Of a DNA stretch of 64,000 nt, positions 23,800 to 34,842 are shown one piece after another. A program made the translations under genes and the position numbers. The stretch is from assembly GCF_030272615.1 (NCBI RefSeq), contig NC_081410.1, positions 227,512,915-227,576,914 on the forward strand. The letters are read 5' to 3'. The DNA is from Cryptomeria japonica. Lineage: Eukaryota; Streptophyta; Pinopsida; Cupressales; Cupressaceae. The notes under the pieces are model-generated. The model saw nothing but the letters and a program-made list of their open reading frames with translations, searched no databases and had not been told where the DNA came from. Position 1 is the stretch's first letter; each line of letters begins with the position of its first letter.

Positions 23800-23822
23800 A
23801 TCTCTCCCTTTGGCATTGATGG
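23751..23822 (-). other. Inverted repeat bracketing LTR edge and polypurine tract
   Basis: CCATCAATG inside the LTR pairs with CATTGATGG just inside the element, leaving the LTR edge and polypurine tract in the loop. The arrangement recurs in A2 with a longer 12-bp stem. Confidence 0.6.
23800..23812 (-). other. A1 polypurine tract
   Basis: Minus strand CAAAGGGAGAGAT directly upstream of the TGTTGG start of the 3' LTR. Confidence 0.75.
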
Positions 23823-24045
23823 AAACACTCATGTGAAAAATAGATTCCTTGTCAGTCCAACTAAAAAATGATATATGATCCCCCTGAGCAATACACTCCT
23901 TTTGATATCCTTCCCATGTGTTCTTGTCTGATATTTTTCTGATATTTTTCACATATATACACTCCCCCTTTGGCATCAATGCCAAAGACCGGTGAAAGAA
24001 TTGAAATAATTTGGTTTAGAAAAGTATGAATAAATACTAATTATT

Positions 24046-27000
24046 TTATCGGAGCTTGACTAACTTCAAAATTTTCGGGAAAGCCTTGTCCAACAACTAT
24101 AGGTATGTATCATAGCTGGTTTTGAAGGTTTCAAATATGGATACCAGTCCACTCAGTAAGTGTGCAAGTGTTTCCTTCTTTGAGACTTCTACTAGTGTGG
24201 GTTTTGCAATCATGTCCATACATTTTCTCTTGTGCACACCCAGTGAATCCAGTCTTGGACTCACCAATCCTCTAAGACTCCTTGCTCTTCGAATGATCTT
24301 TTCTCTCTCCTTCTCAAAAGAAAAAAATTGATTATCCAAAGACAAAATTTGACCATCAACAAATGTTGTTAGAGAGGTCAATCCATCAAAAGAATTTGCA
24401 ATGTTAGCTACCTAATCATGTAATTCCTTCAATCTACTATCTACATTTGATGTAAGAATTTCTATGTTACAACAAACCCTGCAGATATTTGTACACTATT
24501 TTAAACAATTCTCAATAAGAATGAGTTTATCTTGAATTTTCTTCTTCTCAGTTACAATGATTTGGTCAAAGGCAGCTCTTTTAGCTACAAAGAATCTCTC
24601 TAGTGTCTGTCGGTCTGATATCTGCTACAGTGAGTGAAAATTGTTAGATATGTGCTCTGTTAGTGTCTTAAGCTTGTCGGAAGGGCTTGCTTCATTCTCA
24701 GTCATACAATTAGGGATTAATCTATGCAAAATAGTAATTGATTGATCTATTATTCCCTTATCTACAGATCCCTCCTTTAGTAGCTTTTGAGTAGCTACCA
24801 TCATTAATTCAGTGGGACTCATCTTAGTTATTAATTTCTTCTCAACTTGAGAAGTGTCAATTGCCAAAATCTTTGTCAAGGAATCAATATCTACTACCAG
24901 TGTAGTCTCAGATCCCTTTACCTTTACTTTAACCTCCTTTACATTGCCACTTGGTGCAGTAACAATTACTATCAGTGGAGTATTATCCATAATATTCTCA
25001 GTATCATGTACATTGCCTTGCTCAAAAATAGTTTTTGTCGGTATAAACTGTACACTCTCCTTAGCAGTCGGTGGTGTCTGTACACCCTTATTTTCTGCCA
25101 ATATATCCAAAATTGGTTCAAAACTTCCCAAAATACCTTTCCCTTTTGATTTATCCGGATTGGTGGAAGTTGTTTCCTTAACAAATTCTTCATGAGAGGT
25201 AAGAAAGTTTGGATTCTTCTTGAAGAATTTGGCCCAAACCTAACTGGTCTCATTTATAACCTCATTAACCCTACCCATCATTAGGCTTATTTTATGGGTT
25301 TTGCTACTAAATAATGTCCTAGTAGCAACATCTATACACCTCTTCATTTCTTCATTACTTATTGCACCACACAAGTTCAAAAGTTCTACCTATTTGATCT
25401 CTCTATCCCTCTTGACTGTTTCAAGTCTTGTAGCATCTAGTTTATTGTATAATGAGGGAGGAATTTCCTTCAAAATACCTATGTGCAACAAAATTGCCTC
25501 TTCTATCTCATTCTGCTCATTATCCTCTAAACTCTCATAGTACATAGATACATTTTTCAAAATTCCATCCTTTATAATTTCATCAATTAATTCAGCATGG
25601 GTCATTTTAGCCTTACTAGATTCAATAGCATCATCACTCTTCTTATTTTTGTTGGGGGTTGCTGGAGTGGATGTAACTAGTTTTCTCTTTTGAGTAGGCT
25701 TCCTTGCCGGAGGTGGGTGTGCAGTAGGTTTTGTTACCTTTCTCACAAGTTTCCTCCTTGGCTCCACCTTCTTCTCCTCTACCAGTGGCTGATCTACTTT
25801 CTTCCTTTGTACCCTTTTGAATGCTAGAGGTTCATTGTCCTCTGGATCAAAATCAGAAGTGATGGTAGAAATGTAAGTTTCAGGGTTTTTTAATTCTAGA
25901 GTACTAGCCACTGTCGGTTCTGTTATCGGTTCTCCTGTCGGTTTGGATCCAGAACCCATGTCAATTTCTATCCTATGAATGAAATTCTGCACAAATACAA
26001 ACATCTTATCTATTTTATTTTCCCTTCTCTTCTTATTGAAACCAATTTTGACTTCAAGAGATTTTTCTTCTGCAGTGCCAAAATGTTTAGTTTTTTCATC
26101 CAATGGAGCATCTAGCAGCATCTTTGCATAGAGATCCAAAATGTTATCATCCACCTTATATCCAAGCTCAATGACCCATATGGTCCTTGGTTCTACTGCC
26201 CCCATGAGGGTTTCATCGGTCTTCACCATAAAACAGATATCAGTGGAGTACTTCTCTCCAATGCACTTTGATATTCTCTCCTCTACCTCATATTTTTTTG
26301 AAATTTTTTGAAATAACCCCAAAGTTTCTCATCTCTACTAGTACCAAGACCGGTGATTGCTTCCTTGATTTACATACCTATCGGTATGTTATGAGCCCAT
26401 CGCTTCTTCCCTGGACCAGGTAGCTCATTTATGAAGTAAAGCATTAAACAAACAATGAGATTTCCAAATCTAAAGGTTCCTTTCTTAACACCCTTGATCT
26501 TTCCAAGATTCAACATCAATTCACTCCTCAAACATTCACATAAATCATATTTTACATCATTCATCGGCATCTAATATGCAACATGGATGCAAGAACTACC
26601 AACAAAATTCAATCGGCAAGATTGAGTTACCTTGTACCTGATTATCATGCTTGTAAACTTCACATTTGTGTTGTTGATTGTGTTGATCCTCATTGATTTG
26701 CTATCATGGGTTGCACCAGTGAGATTCTCAACTTTTGTGTTAGAAATCTTCTTTCCAGGTTCTTGTCCGACCTTGGGTAAGTCATTGACTTCTTGAATAG
26801 CCTCCTTTGTGATCATGTAAGGTCGATCTAGCTAGATGAACTCATTGTGAACCCTGCTCAGAATGTATCTGATGATCTCATCTTTGAATTCTAGTATGTA
26901 TAAGATACCAGTTAGCCCTAGATCCTCAATGGCTTTGTATTCTGGCTTGATGGTTCTTGAGCTGCCCAGTATCACCAATTGATACATGCCTTTGATTTCC

Positions 27001-27209
27001 TTTGTGCCTAGATCCTCCAAGGTGCAGTGAATGTATGCCCTTACATCTTCAACATACATCATGACATCGGGAACCCTAGAGAATGCTCCTATAGAGTCTT
27101 CCCTCTTAGCTATCAGGGGAACCTCTTTGAAGACGGGTCTCAACCTATCCTTGACTTCGACAATGATGGGATTTTAAATGAAAGTAGGAGTTGAAGATCT
27201 AGATGCCAT
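24046..27209 (-). pseudogene. A1 ORF2, unknown conserved protein (broken)
   Basis: I do not recognise this protein. Start MASRSSTP at 27209 and end ILKLVKLR at 24046 correspond to the start and end of A2 ORF2. Order: an N-terminal globular region to about residue 400 (VEDVRAYIHCTLEDLGTKEI, FKDEIIRYILSRVHNEFI, PYMITKEAIQEVNDLPKVG, SMRINTINNTNVKF, RYKVTQSCRLNFV), a Lys/Arg-rich linker at about 25680-25850 (RRKLVRKVTKP), a KMTHAELIDEIIKDGILKN segment, a middle block at 24640-25130 (EKKLITKMSPTELM, IIDQSITILHRLIP), and a C-terminal helical region. The globular region faintly recalls proteins annotated as putative plant transposon domain, but I cannot assign it. Several stops and at least one frameshift break it. 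Confidence 0.75.
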
Positions 27210-27613
27210 TTCAAAGAATACCTGAAAGTGAACGCCAATTTGAAGATTGAGTGCTTCTCAGATAACTACTTGAAATCCTTTCAGAATGCCTTTGCTTGCT
27301 CTCAATTGCCTGAAATTCACCTTCTCTTCACTCTGAATATTCATTGAGTGAAAATGAATCCACTTTCCCTTTTAATCAACGAATAAACCCTAATCTTTCT
27401 CTTTCATAAATGCTTCATGATCTATCCTACTGGATGTCGGTTTCACAGTCTTATGTCGGGTAAACCTTTGTCAATGATGAACACAACTCTCCAGATCTCT
27501 TCTAGATTTCTTTCGGGGAATATGCAAGATTTGTAATGAGTTTGCCAACCCCTAAGGCTTATGCCTCAGTTACCGATGGAATTTCCTGCTAGTGGAGGAA
27601 TGCTCTATTCTAC
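27210..27613. other. A1 inter-ORF spacer
   Basis: About 400 bp without coding potential. A2 has a spacer of similar size at the same place. Confidence 0.55.
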
Positions 27614-28786
27614 CTATGGAGTTACCGGCATTGTTCCATCTCCACTTGGTCCTTCAGATTTTCTAACCCATCTCTCGGTGTGATCTTGTTGTATTTCATC
27701 TACCTTCTGCTTTCCTTTCTCATTTGTTTTATCATTGCTAACCTGTTGAGTCTTTCTTCTGTAGTACTTAGCAATATGATCTATTTTGTTGCATGCATAA
27801 CATGTAACATTGTTCTTTTGAATTTATTTGACATATCCAGTGTCATTCCTTGACCTACAATGATTAACCAAATGTCCAAACTTTCCACATGCATGACATT
27901 TAACATTCATTCTGCAGTCTTCTGATTTATGACCATGTTTCTTGCAATTTGTGCATTGACTAAGAACAGAATTGTAGTTTTGATTTTCTCTATTTCTACA
28001 TTGTTTAGCCATATGCCCAAATTTATTACAAACATAGCATCTACCATTGAATTTATAAGCATTAGATTGCCTTACTGGTTTTCTCTATTCTAATGAGTTC
28101 TTCATACCGGTTGTTTGATCTGTAGTACCGAAGCTTTCACCTTATACAAATTTAAGTCCTCTAGAATCATCACTATGCCTTTGTCTTTTTAATAAGTCAT
28201 CCAATTGTGCAACACTGATCCTAAACTTTTCTTTGTACTCACTTGCAATAGTCAGATCATCTCTAAAAGATATTACTTGGCTTTCAAGTTCTTGTTCATT
28301 ATTATAGGATTGCACCAAACTGGCTTTCAGCATATCATTCTCATGAACCAATCTATCACATTCCTTAGATTTGTTCTTCAGAGATGTAGCAAGATTTTCT
28401 TCTTTCTTCTTTTTGTCCTCAATATATTTTGGCATCCTCATAGTCAGGTCTTGCATTTCATTTTGCATGAGCATGTTTGCTTGACTCAGTTTCTGGCAAT
28501 GTTCCCTGAGTGCATTATCATCATCCTATTTTTGCAATAGTTCCTTCCTCCTAGATTGAGCTAATGATAACCTTTCTTGTAGGACAAGAATGAATTCATT
28601 TGTATAATTCAATTCATCTTGCAGTTTCAAGTTCTTCATCCTTTCAACATCATAATCCTCAAGAGCCATCTCAAGTTGCTTTTCCATAGCCATGCCTAAA
28701 GATTCCAGTTTCAGGATCTTCCTCAATTTGTTAAACTTCTTCTGAGGTACCAAGCTCTGATACCAATTGTTGGCATCCAAGAACAC
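27614..28786 (-). pseudogene. A1 ORF1, coiled-coil and multi-CCHC Gag-like protein (broken)
   Basis: Likely nucleic-acid-binding Gag-like protein. The likely start is MAMEKQLEMALEDYD at about 28693, though the open frame runs back through the primer site into the LTR. The first 200 residues are charged and heptad-like (LQDELNYTNEFILVLQERL, ECDRLVHENDMLKASLVQS), consistent with a coiled coil. Four zinc knuckles follow: CYVCNKFGHMAKQC, CTNCKKHGHKSEDC, CHACGKFGHLVNHC, and a degenerate CYACNKIDHIAKYY. All pieces to 27824 lie in one frame, with in-frame stops near 28526 and 28142 and one just before the last knuckle. No capsid (UBN2) domain is visible, unlike normal copia Gag. The end at 27614 is approximate. 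Confidence 0.78.
28754..28765 (-). other. A1 primer-binding site (initiator-Met tRNA)
   Basis: Plus strand GCTCTGATACCA is the reverse complement of TGGTATCAGAGC, the standard plant tRNA-iMet primer site. Two bases from the LTR edge. Confidence 0.9.
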
Positions 28787-29686
28787 TGAAGGGGGGGGTG
28801 AATTAGTGTTCTGTCGGTAAGATAATATTTTATGCTTTTATACCATACACACATTAACCAATAAATGAATAAACATATAACTTGAAGAAAATAAACCATC
28901 CACATGAATGAACACCATAACACACATAATGTATACGTAGAAAACCTCAAAGAGGAAAAACCATGGTGGGATTTGTGACCAACAATATCAATTCACTGGC
29001 CATATGAAAGATATTACATAGAGAGGGGACCTGCACATGTAGGAAGGCACACTGCCTAGAGCACACTTCTCATCACTAAAGAGTCTCACTGACTATAAGA
29101 TTCTGCTAAAGTAAAACAATAATAATGAACTCACAAAATGCATCTCCTATGCCAAAAAGCATTCCAGTTATGGCTCTGCTCTGTACCGGTTCATAAACCC
29201 TAAAAACTTCTACTGGTATCTCCTTCCCTCCCAGAATGCCTTACAAAACATATATAGATCATTGCATGATACAACATTCGCATACAAAATGATCTTTGCA
29301 TTCTACAATCCTATTCTGTTATAATCCACAATCTCATCCACATGTTCTATATTATCATCTCATAAATTCATAATGACCTAACAAACTAACCTATATACCC
29401 TTTACAAACAATATGCCTTATGTCAGCTTACGATACAAAAAGATATACAATGTCATCCTTATACAATAATTATAAAATGATTTTCTAAATAAATCTTCCT
29501 TGATGTCGACTTCCCTGAAGTGCTGGATGTCGGTGTCGGTGCCTGTGTAGGTGCCGGTTGTAACCCTGGATACTCCAATGTCGATGTCTGTCAGTGAATG
29601 CCTCCTAATGATGGTATATGACTCCCATCTAATCTTGTTGCCATCAATGATAAAAAATTGAATCCAATGAGTGCCAATTGCCAACA
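28768..29686 (-). repeat. A1 5' LTR
   Basis: 919 bp, TGTTGGCATCC to TTGCCAACA. Holds the hairpin motif at 28939-28968. Confidence 0.9.
28939..28968 (-). other. Conserved LTR hairpin motif
   Basis: AGAAAACCTCAAAGAGGAAA followed by AACCATGG, as in the 3' LTR. Confidence 0.6.
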
Positions 29687-29691
29687 AATAG
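29687..29691. other. A1 target-site duplication, right (AATAG)
   Basis: Exact match to 22909-22913. Confidence 0.85.
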
Positions 29692-31561
29692 ATGCACTAA
29701 TTTGATTAATGAAAGTGCTATTCTATGCGGTGTATGTGCCAATCTAAGTCGTGTAAGCACTACACTATTTAATAATTGCATTGTTCTATGTATTATGTTC
29801 CATACTATATTTTATATGCATCACTCTATGTTTTGAAAGCATTATTTTGAGTCATAAAAGAACTAGAATAATTTGTAAAGATGCCAAATAAATTTGTGAA
29901 TGTGCCAAAAGAATATGCAAAAGTGTTGTTTCTTTGTTTTGTTAGTTCTAACTAATTTATGATATCTGTGTTGAGTTGACCTAGACCATAGGCTTGTTTT
30001 TGGGATTGTATGACTTTTTGTGATGTATTTCTTGATTTTTTATTTGTGCTTTGAGGGATATATTTTGTATGTTGTTTTATTGCATTTTCAGACTTATATT
30101 CTTACTACTGCATGAGATTTATGGAAGTATTATTTTATGGATCAAAAGTTATTAAGTTTCAGATTTTGATGTGGATCCTTTGTATAATGTATTGTGTATT
30201 TATCATGAGATTCTTTATATTTATGTTTTTATCCTAGGCTTTAGGAACATGATAGGGGGAGTGGCTTCCAAGTGGGTGTCGAGCCCCCCAAGTGGTTGCT
30301 AGGATATCTCATTGGAAGTTTTTGTAATCAAGTGGTAACCTTAATAAATTAGTCTAGGAGGGCTAGGTAGTTTCTTTCACATTAACAAGATAATTTTGGT
30401 ACCCCACTCATGGCCTAGAGTGCTAGTACATGCTTAGGATGTGATTGGGAATGTCTTTTTGGCATGATTGTACTCCCTTGTCCTCACAAAAGGTTAAGTT
30501 GGTTCTGCATGTGCATGAAATGGGTGTTGGGGTTTGAATTTTGGAGAGGATCAAACTGCCAAGATAACCCTTGTTGGTGGCATGTGATGACACTCTTCCC
30601 TATATGTGTGCTACTACCTTAGTTTGTGTTTTATGAAAGCCTCTGGTGAGTTTGTATCTTGTGATTGAGCCTATTCCTTGTTGTGTTTTGGTTCTTGTAT
30701 GTGTGTATTTCTTATGTATTTTGTATTTCCTTGGAGGTTAAGTGTCAGCCTAGGTTTAGAGTGTGTAGGGGACCTTATATTCTTTGGAGAATGGGGGTGG
30801 ACCTTTTTGGCTCCACAAGGTTGGGTTCTTTGATGCCTTCTTCCATTGGGATTCTCTTCATTGGATGTTTGTGTGTGTGATTAAGGAATCTACGCTTCGT
30901 TAGTTCTTGTGCTATGGAATTCTTAGAGTAGTTATGAGCTATTCTATATGATTGAGAAATATCATTGTAATATGTAACTTGGGTGTTATTCATGTAGTTA
31001 GTATATTACGATATTCTATTGAAGTTGATAATGTATATTTGGAATGATCACAGATGAATTTGGAATGTAATAGGCATGTAATAAGAGCTTGTGTGATTTC
31101 TTCTATTTAGAAATGATTTAGACTATGTTATAGAGCTGTGTGGAATATCTAATTGTTAGAGATATTAACTTAGGAGCATTTGTCATTGGTGAATCAAAGT
31201 AGATATAATATGTTATAAATGTTAAAGGAGATATAATTCATGATATATTATTCAATGGATTATATGGTTATTTTCCTATGTTTATATTGTGAAATGTATA
31301 TTGGTGTTAGTAGAAGAAAAATCTTGTATTACTATTAGTTAATGATATTCATATCTTCATATTATGTTAATAATGACGTTGAGTTACCCTAGGGAATGTA
31401 GTTTAGATATTCTAATATTTTCATTTGCATTAAAGTTTATGGGATCATGTTTGTTATCACATATATTTCTTAAGTTTCTTATGATAACATATCTTAAAAA
31501 AAAATCTCTATTTTCTAGTTAGTTAGTTAGTTTCTCTAGGGTATTCTTGGTGGGCATTACA

Positions 31562-32604
31562 ATACATGTTACCTCCATTAAATTATTCATATTCAGAAAA
31601 ACAATCTCTATTGGAAGTCATTAGAAAAGATGCACCTAAGTCAATTAACCACCATGCATCATTACCTGCATGAGTGGCCAAAGATGCAATGAATGCATCA
31701 TCATCATCCTTCTTGGACTCAAAATCACAATCAAACTTCTTCTTTGCAATGTTTACATAAGTGATCTAATTTATCAAAATTCCAACAAATGAATTCTAAC
31801 TTTCCAAGAGATTTGAATATCCCTCTAGACTTGGATTTGTCATGCTTCTCATTCTTGTCTTTTTCCTTAGGTCTTTCATAAAAAATTAGTGCTTCCTTTG
31901 AACTAATGAATACCTTTCTCTACATCTCTTTACTAATGAAGGAACCCACCACATCTTCAGACTTCAAAACAACAAAAGTACTATTGATAGCCATAATAAG
32001 AGAATCCCACGAATCAAACAAAGAACACAACAAGATCTGAAATTTCTCCTCTTCATCCATCTTGACACCAACAAATGCCAATTGAGCCACCAACATATTG
32101 AATGCTTCCAAGTGGTTTGTAATCCATCCACCCTCTTCCATTCTCAAGGGATACAATTTCTTCCTCAAGAAAATCTGATTCAACAAAGATTTGGCTTGAT
32201 ACATTTCACCAAGCTTATTCCATAACTTATTTGTAGAGGTCTCTTCATGGACATTGATTATAAAAAATTATTGCAAGAACAATATGATTAGACCCTTAGC
32301 TTTATGGTCCATAACATCATACTGAGCAATCGTAGTAGGATTTGAAGGTTTTGAGACATTTGCATCAACAATATCTCATTGATCTCAATCTATTAGTAGA
32401 TCCTCCATATTTAGCTTCCACATCTCAAAATTACTTCCATAAAATTTCTCCACCTCTAATCTCCTTGACAAACTTGCTATTTGAAAATTTCTGCAACAAG
32501 TTCAAAAATTATCCTTTGCACAAGCTCCTACTCAAATTTGGATTAGTTCAAAAAACCCAACAACCCACAATTGAAATCAAAGGTGATTAGGCTTTGATAC
32601 CACT
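31562..32604 (-). pseudogene. Ty1/copia Gag and protease remnant
   Basis: 5' half of the copia split by the solo LTR. Gag of the UBN2/DUF4219 type is at 31920-32400 (AKSLLNQIFLRKKLYPLRM, HLEAFNMLVAQLAFVGVKM, FQILLCSLFDSWD). The protease is at 31580-31690 (GNDAWWLIDLGASFLMTSNRD), where the catalytic D-S-G reads D-L-G, so it would be inactive. Reading continues across the solo LTR into 21263. There are several stops. Confidence 0.85.
32591..32602 (-). other. Copia primer-binding site (initiator-Met tRNA)
   Basis: Plus strand GCTTTGATACCA, one mismatch from the tRNA-iMet primer site, two bases from the LTR start at 32605. Confidence 0.82.
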
Positions 32605-33500
32605 TGTAAGGAAGTTAAGTAGTGGAACAATTTCTTACAATAACCTTGAGAGGAGGATAATGCATAAACTTTTATAGATACAACACTTACAAAAACTTAA
32701 AAGAAATAAACATAAATAGCATGCATACCACAACCTAGTGATTTACATGGAGAAAACCCTTTCGAGAGAAAAATCCCACACTCCAAAAGTTGCCCAATAT
32801 ATTATGTAGAAATCAATAATAGAACAAAGTATACTTGCAAAGCAATATTAATGTAGAATTATCACCAACTAGAGATTCATAGGTAACTCAATAGCTATAA
32901 TACTCTTACACACAACCTCCATTTCACACACCTCATATATAAGAGATACAATACATGAAACAGTCAAAGGATATTACAAAACCATGGGCTAAAACCACCC
33001 AATAAAGTGGCACCCATCTTATCTCTAATCCTATATGTCCTATGATGTGTCAAAATACACATCAACACATGTACCTCCCTTTTATAGCTCATTTATGTGT
33101 TCGATGCATTCTTATATTTCCTATTTTAGAAGATTCAACTTCTAGAGGTTGTAACTTTTGAACTGGGTGTCCGATTGACAAACTATTTGAAGTATCTTAA
33201 AACTTTTGACATGATATATCAACCTATAACTAGCTACACTAGTCAAAAATACTATCAGACCATTTTGGATCCTTTAAATCCCTCAAAATTTACTCTAAAA
33301 ATTTTATTTACAACTTTCAAAAACAAAAACTTTAGTATCTTCAAATTTTAATATGATCTTGCAACAAAAATTTATCGACATGCTTATTTATCCAATTCGA
33401 AGATTTAGGAAAATTTTCAGACCAATCTATGATCAAATGAAAAACTACTAAAAATAGTAACCTTATGTATTTGAAAGGTTGAGACACCATTTTTCTAACA
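32605..33500 (-). repeat. Copia 5' LTR
   Basis: 896 bp, TGTAAGGAAG to TTTTCTAACA, with matching inverted ends. Begins next to the primer site. Carries a variant of the hairpin motif at 32749-32779 (GAGAAAACCCTTTCGAGAGA). The partner 3' LTR is not in the window. Confidence 0.78.
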
Positions 33501-34842
33501 CTAACATGGGGATGACTCAAGGGAATGTGTTACAACCTATTTAGGCTTTGACACAACAAGTCCAACTCGTGCAATAACAAATAGCCAACATGTGGTTAGG
33601 AGTTGCAAACAAGAGGTACACTTTTGTGGACTTTTGTTCTTATCATTTTGATAAAAACCTACCCATTCCATCTTCCCCCCTTAATTTTGAAGTGCCTAAG
33701 TTTGACAAGTATATGGGGAAAGGTGTTCCTAAAGATCATATTAGAGAATCTTTCACCACTCATATAGAGGTTGGTCATAATGATACTTATCTAATGCACC
33801 TCTTACCATGTAGCTTGTGTGGGCAAGTCATGGAGTGGTTTTCATGATTACCACCTAGGACTAAGTCTTTTGGTGAACTAGCTGAGAAATTTGTCACAAA
33901 GTTTTGCTAAAATTTTGGACATGAGGTCTCTATGATGACACTATGTAATATTAAGAAAAGAAATGGAGAGTCATTTTCATCAGTTTATAAAGATGGAGAA
34001 GCTTAGCTAGCTGATGTCCTTGTCATATCCCACAAAAGTACATGGTTGAGATGTCCATGGAAAACTTGAATTCTGAGATAGGATTTCAATTTCAATCACA
34101 ATGTTTGACCACCTTTGAGGAATTCATATAAAGATTCTATTAGTTGAGACACTTCTCCTTGAGAAAAGTACTGTCAATATTTATAAAGATAATAATACTA
34201 AGGATAGCCCTAGCTGAAGCAACAATGAGAAACCCTGATTTTGGTCTAAGAACAAGACTAATGTAAATGGTGGGGTTCTAGATGCAAACAAAGTTAAGGC
34301 TACCCAACCTGTGATAATTTTTCAAGGAACTTTACACATCAAACATCAAAAAACCAAGTTAACACCTAAAGGATAATGTCAAAACTTGTAAATCGACCAC
34401 ATAAAAAATTCACACCTTTGAAAGAACCTATAAAATCAGCATTACAAAAACTTGTTGACAATAAGCTTATCATGTTACTAGAGGATAAAGAATTGAACCA
34501 AGGATTAAACCTCCATGGTGGAATGATAATGAATATTGCGACTACCACCATAACAAGGGTAATAAGACTAGAAATTGCAATGAGCTTAAAAGCCCTATTC
34601 AATATATCATATATAATTATGCAATTGAAGTTGAAGGTCACTTATCTAATGACAAACATGTGGTGTTTAAGGATCTTTCACCAAATAATGATAAAGAAAA
34701 ATCTCCTAAGAGTACTCAATATAATAGTGCCAATTTTACCAATGTCTCTTATGAGTACATGGTTAATCACATTTCTGAAAAGCACAACAATGTATCTACC
34801 ATAATTGTCAAAAATAAAACCATTGATTGCAATGTAACAATC
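33501..34842 (+). pseudogene. Tat/Athila-type gypsy Gag remnant, 5' part
   Basis: Decayed Gag of a plus-strand gypsy element. Clear Retrotrans_gag homology lies at 33660-33990: LNFEVPKFDKYMGKGVPKDH, NDTYLMHLLPCSLCGQVMEW, SFGELAEKFVTKF, LCNIKKRNGESF. Later pieces to 34842 are linker sequence (LVNRPHKKFTPLKEPIKSAL at 34380). The left side is cut by the copia LTR end at 33500, and the right side by the chromovirus at 34843, beyond which it continues at 42679. Several stops and frameshifts. Confidence 0.8.
34838..34842. other. Target-site duplication, left (CAATC)
   Basis: Identical to 42679-42683. Flanks the chromovirus at 34843-42678. Confidence 0.9.

Larger units (their letters stand above)
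22914..29686 (-). mobile_element. A1: LTR element with two ORFs and no pol
   Basis: 6773 bp with 0.9-kb LTRs (about 92% identical by eye), a primer site, a polypurine tract and a perfect 5-bp target duplication. Internal order in the sense of transcription: LTR, primer site, ORF1 (coiled coil plus CCHC knuckles), about 400 bp spacer, ORF2 (about 1050 codons, unknown), polypurine tract, LTR. No protease, integrase, reverse transcriptase or RNase H was found. A2 at 53322-60233 has the same organisation, so the lack of pol is a property of the family and not a deletion in one copy. The initiator-Met type primer site and TGTTGG LTR ends suggest mobilisation by a Ty1/copia partner. Confidence 0.88.
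21264..31561 (+). repeat. Large LTR (copy 2), solo, interrupted by A1
   Basis: Starts TGTAGTGCCCTTCC and ends GGTGGGCATTACA, with a near-perfect 5-bp target duplication. Without A1 (22914-29686) and its duplicated target it is about 3.5 kb. It carries no internal region of its own, so it is a solo LTR left by recombination between two LTRs. It sits inside the protease region of a copia element, and joining the flanks restores that copia reading frame (FNGGNMYLCDYSHLHIVG across the junction). Confidence 0.85.

Noticed and set aside
23966-23986. Palindrome around TTTGGCATCAATGCCAAAG beside a pyrimidine run, considered as a second polypurine tract of A1
   Set aside because: It lies 160 bp inside the element, is degraded in A2, and the tract adjoining the LTR already fits; kept only as a related motif.
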